Positions 7,115 through 12,025 of a stretch of 12,025 bases of DNA are shown here, piece after piece. The notes below the pieces were generated by a model. That model was not told the DNA's origin. It was given only the letters and a program-made list of their open reading frames with translations, and did no database searches. The stretch is from positions 1 to 12,025 of the forward strand of contig DAHXKW010000048.1 of the NCBI GenBank assembly GCA_027366195.1. The letters run 5' to 3'. Every line of letters starts with the position of its first letter. The first letter of the stretch is position 1. The position numbers and the translations under genes were made by a program. This DNA is from Alphaproteobacteria bacterium (GTDB lineage: Bacteria; Pseudomonadota; Alphaproteobacteria; G02398745; G023898745).

Positions 7115-7151
7115 GGCCCGGCACTAAGAGTTCTGCGATTTGGGACCCTTT
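7115..7151 (+). repeat. Left terminal inverted repeat of the Tn3-family element
   Basis: Starts GGCCCGGCACTAAGAGTTCT and matches the reverse complement of 11841-11877 at 35 of 37 positions; the two differences are at repeat positions 23 and 31. Its length fits Tn3-family ends (about 38 bp), although it starts GGCCC and not the common GGGG. The recombinase stop codon lies only 15 bp inside it. Confidence 0.92.
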
Positions 7152-7166
7152 GGGAAACCAGCTAAC

Positions 7167-7874
7167 CTAAACAGGAAAATTTTTGATAACATTTTCATAC
7201 TCATTTTGTGCCTCCGTGATGGAAAGTTTCGAGTAAATCTCAAGCGATTGGCGGCTTTCGTGGCCTGAGTAAGGTTGAATGAGGGCATCATCGATCCCCT
7301 GTTTTTTGAGCCATGTGAACAGAAAATGACGTAGCTTATGTGGCGAAATTGGTTGGGACAAATCGGCTTCTTTGGCATGATTGGCCAATATTTTTCTGAT
7401 GCCACGATCCGTATATTTTTTCTTTCTGACCGACTCAAATAGGAAGGTGGCCCCTTTTTCTTCCATTTGCAGGGCATGCATCGTTAGTATTTCCTTAAAA
7501 CCTGATGGAAATGGAACTATACGATCTTTTTTCCCTTTGCCTTGCACGACTTTAATTTGGCATCTTGTGAAATCGATGTCGTCAAGTTTGATGTTAACAA
7601 ATTCACTGACCCTGACACCTGTATACATCAGGGTTTTAAGAATTAGGACATTTTGCATGTTCTTTGCATTCCAAACGACGTCATAAAAACGTTTCATCTC
7701 CTCTTCTGTGGGTACGTAAGGTAGTTTTTGGGATTTACGTAACACTGTTACAGACAGTTCTTGTCGCACCACACGAAATAGATTTCTCATGTAGTGATAG
7801 TCGGGGTGTTCGTTCTTGAGCAGCTTGACTATTTGCTTTGCTTTTTTTTGTAAAGGTGTGCGTTTTTTTGTCAT
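7167..7874 (-). CDS. Tyrosine recombinase (integrase) of the Tn3-family element
   Basis: 235 residues. A tyrosine recombinase that would cut and rejoin DNA through a phosphotyrosine link; here it probably resolves Tn3 cointegrates. All catalytic positions are visible: R88 in TGVRVSE, a lysine in QGKGKKDR (K113/K115), H179 and R182 in HKLRH, H205 in GHES, and nucleophile Y214 in EIYSKL. The N-terminal core-binding region is only about 50 residues, shorter than in Xer/TnpI proteins of about 300, so a start inside tnpA may have replaced a longer ancestral one. The ATG follows GAGGAGATCACC, a strong ribosome site lying inside the tnpA reading frame. The gene overlaps tnpA by 140 nt in a different frame, implying coupled expression. 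Confidence 0.9.
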   Translation of the reverse strand: MTKKRTPLQKKAKQIVKLLKNEHPDYHYMRNLFRVVRQELSVTVLRKSQKLPYVPTEEEMKRFYDVVWNAKNMQNVLILKTLMYTGVRVSEFVNIKLDDIDFTRCQIKVVQGKGKKDRIVPFPSGFKEILTMHALQMEEKGATFLFESVRKKKYTDRGIRKILANHAKEADLSQPISPHKLRHFLFTWLKKQGIDDALIQPYSGHESRQSLEIYSKLSITEAQNEYENVIKNFPV

Positions 7875-10800
7875 GGTGATCTCCTCTTGATAAGTTGGAT
7901 AAAATATTGGTCGTCATGTCTAAGGAAGCAATCCCAAAAATATTGAAGTGTTCATGTATTAATGGGTTTAAGGCGCGCAAATCATCATCTGTAAAATCAT
8001 ATTTTCTGTCTGGATCATTGAGTACTTCTTGAAGCAGCAGGGTATTAAAATATACAACGCAAACTTGCAGAAGGTGTAAGCAAAGAATGGCTAGTTCTTG
8101 ATTGTATTTGTCGTTAGAGTTGATCTCGCCCCATTTACCATGGAAAAGAAATTCCATTACCCCATTCAGTCTTTCAACCAGATTGAGCATTTCGTTAACA
8201 TGGATCCGAAGTTTTTCATCGCTTAAATAACGACACAGAAAAATTGTTCTCTTTGCTTTTCCGATTTCTAGTAAAGCTTGATAACCAGGATGTTTGGCAT
8301 TGTTAGCGCAAAGGCGTTTCAGTAAAATATCGGGATCTACAGTTTTTGTTTTTAAAGCTGCGGCATAGTGCAGAATGAAAGCACGATAGTTGTTTCCAAT
8401 CCTTGTCCAATTTATGGTTTGGCTTGATAAAGCTGGTAATAAATGAGGGAGTTTCTTCTTCAAACGCATGCTAGGTAAGGAAAGCTTCTGTTTATTAATA
8501 CCTTTAATCCGCGGCAACAAATCAAAATCGAGAAGATGACTAAAGGCAAAGCCAATACAGCTTTGGCCGTGTGTATCCACAAAAATCTCATCCATATCCA
8601 TTTCGGTATCGTGCTGTAACACGCCCTTCATCATGGAAGCGACTTCTGAAGACGAACATGTTTGATATTGGATGAAAACAGCAGCGCCGTTTTTATCAAC
8701 ATGCCAATAAAGCATGACACCTTGTGTACGATAACGCCCATGCCAGGCACTCATCAAATTTTGATCTAAAATATCTAATTTTTTTGAATCGCAGGCACAA
8801 CTGACTGTACTGTCACCCCATATTTTTTTGTCTCTAATTTTATCAATACCATCGACGACACTCTTGATTGCAGCTTTCACATTGTCGTGATTGATGTAGC
8901 GATTTTTGACGTAGCATAAATCTGCGTAGGATTCTCCCGTATTACTCGTCGCCATGCTTTTCAAATCTGTATTACTACCCATGGCATAAAGGCAAAGTAC
9001 AATTCTTCTTTGTAATTTTTCAATTGGCATTGACGTGTACGATCCTGCAGTTGTGAAGTGTTTTGTCAAATTAAGATCTAACGCAACTTCTTTCATAGCC
9101 TCAATCAAGGGTGTATTGGGCCATTTGGTATTGATTGTTTGGTGTGCAAGCTCAAGGTTTGTAGGCAAACTCTGTGGTTTTGATGGTGACAGTACAATAG
9201 CTCCACTTTTACGTTCAACAATTTTTACCTTCTTATTGTTCGGAATGTTCTCATTAAGGCCAATAAGATGATCTTCCAATTCTTTTTTTAATTGCGCAAT
9301 AAAAACATTGGGACCTTCCGGTAAACCCAATAGGTTACAGTAATGTGCTATATTGTTTTCAAAATCTGCCGGTAGATCTTTGATTGGATCTTGATATCTA
9401 TATGCTCCTTGAACCCAAATGTTTTTGATACTCAACTCTATTTCAAAGAACTCTAAAACTGACAATTCATAGGCGTTGAGATTGATTGTTATGTTTTCAG
9501 TATCTGCTACAGTTTTTTGCAGTAAGCTACCCCAAGATACTTCAGCCGCTGCTTTGTAGGGCAAAATAGTCGTAGATCGTTTATCTACGTCTAGTTTGAT
9601 CCAGTCAATAGCTTTTAACAATTCTTTGAGATTATCACCATCTGTTTCAAAAGTTAGAGTCTTCAAAAGTTGCTGTAGCAATGGACGATATCCGTGCTTA
9701 TAAAGGGAAAGGGCTTTCAACCTGACCTGACTCTGATACCATTTATCTCCCTTGGACTTAAGCTCTTGCGCAATGTTTTTCAATTTTTCTTGTGGAACTT
9801 TTGGATAAATAGATTGCTCGATAATACCTTGAGGTGTACTTGCTGCGATTTCTGTTAGGGTTAACAGCGTATCAAATTTGCCACCCACCTTTTTAACGTT
9901 GGCAAGAATATACTTGTCGGTATGATGTTCTGCTTTCTTTTTAATACGGTGCAAAACCTTCAAAAGCAACTCTGTCAAAATATCAGTCGATTTTTGGATA
10001 GCAATAAAGCAGAACATAGCTAGCTCTGCGTAACGTACATCAAGCGTCTGTTCCTTAAGATGGCTGGGATACAGTGTTCTAACACGCCGTTCATATTTGA
10101 TGAGGAGTTGTCGTTGATAGGAGCCCATTGCCTTTTCGGGGATTTTGAGATTTTTTAAAAATTCATATTTTTTAATTTCATACAGAATGGCACTTTTCTT
10201 CAGTCGGCTCGTATCTTTTTTTAGGTCATCTAAAGCAAAGGCGTATTCTTTTTCAGGATTCTTTTCTTTTTTCTTTTTGATCTTTGTTTTAGTAGCTGTA
10301 CTTTCTGAATTTAGGTTTTCTGAGCTTTCTAACTCTACTTCTTGTTCTTGCGTAACAGAAGGCTCTGTTTCCATTTCAATCGGCTTTTCCTCTAGCAATA
10401 GATCAAATTTTCGTTTTGTCTCATCCGATAAAAGCTCACTAACCTCTTTAAACAAATTGTTTTCAAAAGTGTTCTGTATTGAAGCTAAAAAACGATCCAT
10501 TGCCTTTTTGGCAAACAATTCAAATTTATTCTTGCGGCAAAATTGTACCATAGCTTCAAAGAGCTGTTTTTCTGATGGTGCTTGCGGTAAGATCTCTTGT
10601 TTTAAATGCTCAGCCAAATCCTTTTTATCTTGTTTGGTAATTTCTCTACATTGAAAAAACAAACGTAAACTTGTACGAAACCTTTTCAATAGGCGTTTTG
10701 TAGGTAGTTTGACTTTTTCAAAAGAAAGATCCAGCTGTTGTGCCAAAAACTCTGTAATAGCCAAATTGATATCTATGTGATGGTCTAAAAATTGCCATTC

Positions 10801-10965
10801 ACATTCAAAAAACTTCAAAGAAACAGCATACATCAGTTGATTGGCTCCGTGTTTGGTCTTTATATGCGCTTTTTCACCGTCACTTAATACAAAAAATGCC
10901 TCTGGCTGTTGGATAAATAGAATATGAGGTTTGCCAAGACTATGAAGCTTCGACATTGTCTTCAA
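7735..10965 (-). CDS. tnpA: Tn3-family transposase TnpA
   Basis: 1,076 residues, close to or slightly above the usual length of about 1,000. It catalyses replicative transposition by joining the element ends to a target. The C-terminal DDE domain shows D726 (CACDSKK), D797 (FVDTHGQS) and E931 (LNLVERLNG), with spacing and surrounding motifs (DTHG, WHGRY, GEI) typical of the Tn3 family. The N-terminal region contains a lysine-rich linker near residues 220-240 (KTKIKKKKEKN). The frame can open at TTG 10965, five bases after AAGGA, or at ATG 10956. Both overlap the upstream pRiA4b-like gene. The last 46 codons run over the recombinase start and encode a basic tail outside the family's conserved part. 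No frameshift is visible, so it may be active. Confidence 0.95.
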   Translation of the reverse strand: MKTMSKLHSLGKPHILFIQQPEAFFVLSDGEKAHIKTKHGANQLMYAVSLKFFECEWQFLDHHIDINLAITEFLAQQLDLSFEKVKLPTKRLLKRFRTSLRLFFQCREITKQDKKDLAEHLKQEILPQAPSEKQLFEAMVQFCRKNKFELFAKKAMDRFLASIQNTFENNLFKEVSELLSDETKRKFDLLLEEKPIEMETEPSVTQEQEVELESSENLNSESTATKTKIKKKKEKNPEKEYAFALDDLKKDTSRLKKSAILYEIKKYEFLKNLKIPEKAMGSYQRQLLIKYERRVRTLYPSHLKEQTLDVRYAELAMFCFIAIQKSTDILTELLLKVLHRIKKKAEHHTDKYILANVKKVGGKFDTLLTLTEIAASTPQGIIEQSIYPKVPQEKLKNIAQELKSKGDKWYQSQVRLKALSLYKHGYRPLLQQLLKTLTFETDGDNLKELLKAIDWIKLDVDKRSTTILPYKAAAEVSWGSLLQKTVADTENITINLNAYELSVLEFFEIELSIKNIWVQGAYRYQDPIKDLPADFENNIAHYCNLLGLPEGPNVFIAQLKKELEDHLIGLNENIPNNKKVKIVERKSGAIVLSPSKPQSLPTNLELAHQTINTKWPNTPLIEAMKEVALDLNLTKHFTTAGSYTSMPIEKLQRRIVLCLYAMGSNTDLKSMATSNTGESYADLCYVKNRYINHDNVKAAIKSVVDGIDKIRDKKIWGDSTVSCACDSKKLDILDQNLMSAWHGRYRTQGVMLYWHVDKNGAAVFIQYQTCSSSEVASMMKGVLQHDTEMDMDEIFVDTHGQSCIGFAFSHLLDFDLLPRIKGINKQKLSLPSMRLKKKLPHLLPALSSQTINWTRIGNNYRAFILHYAAALKTKTVDPDILLKRLCANNAKHPGYQALLEIGKAKRTIFLCRYLSDEKLRIHVNEMLNLVERLNGVMEFLFHGKWGEINSNDKYNQELAILCLHLLQVCVVYFNTLLLQEVLNDPDRKYDFTDDDLRALNPLIHEHFNIFGIASLDMTTNILSNLSRGDHHDKKTHTFTKKSKANSQAAQERTPRLSLHEKSISCGATRTVCNSVT

Positions 10966-11560
10966 AAATTTCCTTATACCTTAATTGAGGATCATCAAAA
11001 TAAACCTGTATTGGCTTCCAAGCGTCAGGATCATAAACTCCGCCATACCAATTTCGCATGGCTTTATAGTCTGAGTGTTTTTTATTTTTCATGATTTTAA
11101 CAAACTGTCGATACCCTGGTGGACCACCACAATTTTCTGGTGGACATGCACGCTTGCCATCGACAATTTGTGGGTATTTTTTTTCTGGTAATCTTGGCAG
11201 TATTTTTTCTAATACGATTTCATGCTCCCAACCATCTCCAAAATCATATAGATAGACAGAAACAGTATTCTTGTCTGAAAAATAATATACCAACTTTCTT
11301 TCCAATCCTGATAAAACATTTGCATCTTTTTCAAGATCGAAACTAATTCTATCAATGACCTTGGTATCGGGATTGATGATTTCAAATTCATGTAGATGTG
11401 AATCTGTCCAGCCCATGGCATTTTGGATAGCAACATGTAAATCCCAAAATGAATATGTTTCAGGGACAAGAATTCGACGCCATATCAGTGGTTTGATTTC
11501 TCGAAGCATAATTTTGAATTGGAAAACATTCTTGTACTCTGTTTGCTTTTCTTGATTCAT
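10940..11560 (-). CDS. pRiA4b ORF-3-like protein
   Basis: 206 residues of the pRiA4b ORF-3-like family, named after an Agrobacterium rhizogenes Ri plasmid gene and often found on plasmids and mobile elements. Its molecular role is not established. Family hallmarks visible here are IKPLIWRRILVP (about 22-33), then LHVAIQNAMGW and HLHEF, then YDFGDGWEH (about 104-112), then ACPPENCGGPPGY (about 133-145). The ATG follows AAGGAGGT with a good gap. It is the first gene of the transposon operon and overlaps tnpA by 26 nt if tnpA starts at TTG 10965. This tight coupling suggests a part in transposition or its control, which is inference only. An exact inverted piece of this gene recurs at 11981-12025. 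Confidence 0.9.
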   Translation of the reverse strand: MNQEKQTEYKNVFQFKIMLREIKPLIWRRILVPETYSFWDLHVAIQNAMGWTDSHLHEFEIINPDTKVIDRISFDLEKDANVLSGLERKLVYYFSDKNTVSVYLYDFGDGWEHEIVLEKILPRLPEKKYPQIVDGKRACPPENCGGPPGYRQFVKIMKNKKHSDYKAMRNWYGGVYDPDAWKPIQVYFDDPQLRYKEIFEDNVEAS

Positions 11561-11579
11561 TTTAAACCTCCTTAAAAAT

Positions 11580-11607
11580 AGTTCCTATAAGCGTTGAAGT
11601 CGGAACT
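11580..11607. promoter_or_regulatory. Inverted repeat across the operon promoter (possible operator or recombination site)
   Basis: AGTTCC (11580-11585) and GGAACT (11602-11607) are perfect 6-bp inverted arms with a 16-bp spacer. They overlap the predicted -10 and touch the -35. A dimeric repressor, or the transposon's own recombinase, could bind here and shut down the operon. Arms this short can arise by chance. Confidence 0.35.
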
Positions 11608-11612
11608 GTCAC
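11584..11612 (-). promoter_or_regulatory. Predicted promoter of the transposon operon
   Basis: On the minus strand GTGACA (11612-11607) is 17 bp from TATAGG (11589-11584). These match the sigma-70 consensus at 5/6 and 4/6 positions. Transcription would start close to the AAGGAGGT at 11573-11566, giving a very short leader before the ATG at 11560. It is placed to drive all three transposon genes. Confidence 0.5.
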
Positions 11613-11613
11613 G

Positions 11614-11811
11614 GTGCAACTCTTAATGAATTCCCCAACATTTACGTGCTCATCAAAACATACCTTATCCCAAAAAGCAATTTAAAATATATCTCACTTT
11701 AATATACGGAACTACAAAAAAATTAGAAAATAGGAAAATTTTAAGGTTGTGATCTTACATCCTATAAAAAACAGTACCGCTGCCCCACACGCACACCATC
11801 AACCATAACTA
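11614..11811. other. Noncoding left-over of the transposon between operon promoter and right end
   Basis: About 200 bp inside the transposon without a supportable gene. In elements resolved by tyrosine recombinases the resolution site usually sits in such a noncoding region near the genes, but I see no convincing repeat-bounded core here. A minus-strand open frame crosses this stretch and the terminal repeat, but has no ribosome site or recognisable motif. Confidence 0.4.
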
Positions 11812-11823
11812 GGCCCGGCACTA
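11812..11823 (+). repeat. Extra 12-bp copy of the Tn3 end sequence in opposite orientation
   Basis: GGCCCGGCACTA repeats exactly the outermost 12 bases of the element's left end. With the true right end at 11866-11877 it forms an inverted repeat around a 42-nt spacer. After base 12 it matches the terminal repeat only weakly. It may be a decayed end of a second element, or part of a recombination structure. Confidence 0.7.
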
Positions 11824-11840
11824 TGTGGTTTGTTTTTACA

Positions 11841-11877
11841 AAAGGGGCCCAAATTGCAGAACTCTTAGTGCCGGGCC
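11841..11877 (-). repeat. Right terminal inverted repeat of the Tn3-family element
   Basis: Reverse complement of 7115-7151 at 35 of 37 bases. The outer base pair of the element is at 11877. One further base outside (T at 7114, A at 11878) also pairs, so the boundary is uncertain by 1 bp. Confidence 0.92.
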
Positions 11878-11880
11878 AAC

Positions 11881-11908
11881 TTTTTACGAAATGCTCGTTT
11901 CGTAAAGA
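11881..11908. repeat. Inverted repeat with 11-6-11 geometry just outside the transposon
   Basis: TTTACGAAA (11883-11891), TGCTCG, TTTCGTAAA (11898-11906) are perfect 9-bp arms with a 6-bp spacer. Extended to 11 bp the arms have one mismatch. This is the spacing of Xer/tyrosine-recombinase sites (two 11-bp arms around 6 bp), though the bases do not resemble the E. coli dif consensus as I know it. A transcription terminator is unlikely because neither side has a T-run after a G+C-rich stem. Function is inferred only from geometry. Confidence 0.4.
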
Positions 11909-11980
11909 GTATGTCGACATGTTTTTCGATGAATTATAGTAATAAAAATATTCTATAGCTGATACGTAACTGATATCAGT

Positions 11981-12025
11981 GATGGTTGGGAGCATGAAAT
12001 CGTATTAGAAAAAATACTGCCAAGA
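11981..12025 (+). pseudogene. Partial, inverted second copy of the pRiA4b ORF-3-like gene at the right edge
   Basis: These 45 bases are an exact reverse complement of 11192-11236 and encode DGWEHEIVLEKILPR on the + strand. The match starts abruptly at 11981, right after the palindrome CTGATATCAG (11970-11979), and runs to the window edge, so it probably continues. A TGA at 11960-11962 closes the frame upstream, so this copy has no start. It may be a real inverted fragment or a foldback join at a contig end. Confidence 0.9.

Larger units (their letters stand above)
7115..11877. mobile_element. Tn3-family transposon with tyrosine recombinase and pRiA4b ORF-3-like gene (4,763 bp)
   Basis: The element is bounded by near-identical 37-bp inverted repeats and contains a full-length Tn3-type DDE transposase plus a tyrosine recombinase. 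The recombinase is the kind of resolution enzyme used by the Tn4430 branch, in place of a serine resolvase. The three genes run leftward as overlapping frames. Flanking 5-bp sequences (left TAAAT, right AACTT) do not match, so the expected target duplication is absent. Adjacent rearrangement, loss or a chimeric join could explain this. It holds no resistance or metabolic cargo; the only accessory gene is the pRiA4b-like one. Confidence 0.9.

Noticed and set aside
10145..10654. Plus-strand open frame of 169 codons
   Set aside because: Antisense shadow of tnpA, rich in Ser/Phe as expected from the opposite strand of Lys/Glu-rich codons.
11762..11995. Minus-strand open frame of 77 codons across the right transposon end
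   Set aside because: It spans the terminal repeat and the foldback junction, lacks a ribosome site and has no familiar motif.
1..12025. CRISPR array or rRNA gene
   Set aside because: No regularly spaced short direct repeats and no conserved rRNA segments were seen on reading both strands.

Overview
The window is AT-rich accessory DNA (roughly 35-40% G+C by eye). It carries a large signalling-type NTPase with TPR repeats, three genes of an unrecognised secreted-protein-like family, broken recombinase and transposase genes, and a nearly complete Tn3-family transposon. This mix (STAND NTPase with TPRs, decaying mobile elements, low GC) is common in host-associated or amoeba-associated intracellular bacteria such as Rickettsiales/Holosporales, Legionellales or environmental Chlamydiae. 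Nothing in the window fixes the lineage. Both window edges carry exact inverted copies of nearby internal sequence. This suggests either real inversions or foldback (chimeric) joins at contig ends.

Layout. (1) 1-492: a perfect 129-bp inverted repeat (1-129 and 364-492) flanks 234 bp whose minus strand encodes a LuxR-type helix-turn-helix. (2) 340-3273: a long + strand gene with one membrane helix, an NB-ARC/STAND NTPase domain and about nine TPRs. Its only apparent start is a TTG with no ribosome site, and the natural 5' end is probably the HTH segment now facing the other way. (3) 3476-6658: three genes (3542-4933 +, 4995-5441 -, 6335-6658 -) share a conserved N-terminal leader of about 40 residues joined to unrelated bodies. 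The first two also share promoter and 5' UTR DNA as 169-bp inverted arms. A frameshifted serine-recombinase pseudogene lies between the second and third genes. (4) 6917-7110: remnant of what looks like an IS1595-type transposase. (5) 7115-11877: a 4.76-kb Tn3-family element with 37-bp terminal inverted repeats. It holds a leftward operon of a pRiA4b ORF-3-like gene, tnpA and a tyrosine recombinase, each overlapping the next. (6) 11878-12025: a hairpin with Xer-site geometry, two small palindromes, and an exact inverted copy of part of the pRiA4b-like gene running off the right edge.

How the genes work together. In the transposon, one promoter near 11584-11612 could drive the accessory gene, the transposase and the recombinase that would resolve cointegrates. 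In the leader-gene region, a constant promoter and export-type leader with variable bodies looks like a modular secreted-protein family. The HTH, membrane helix, NB-ARC and TPR pieces, once the left-edge join is undone, read as one signalling protein of more than 1,040 residues. The least explained item is the shared-leader family. The left-edge rearrangement matters most for correct gene models.
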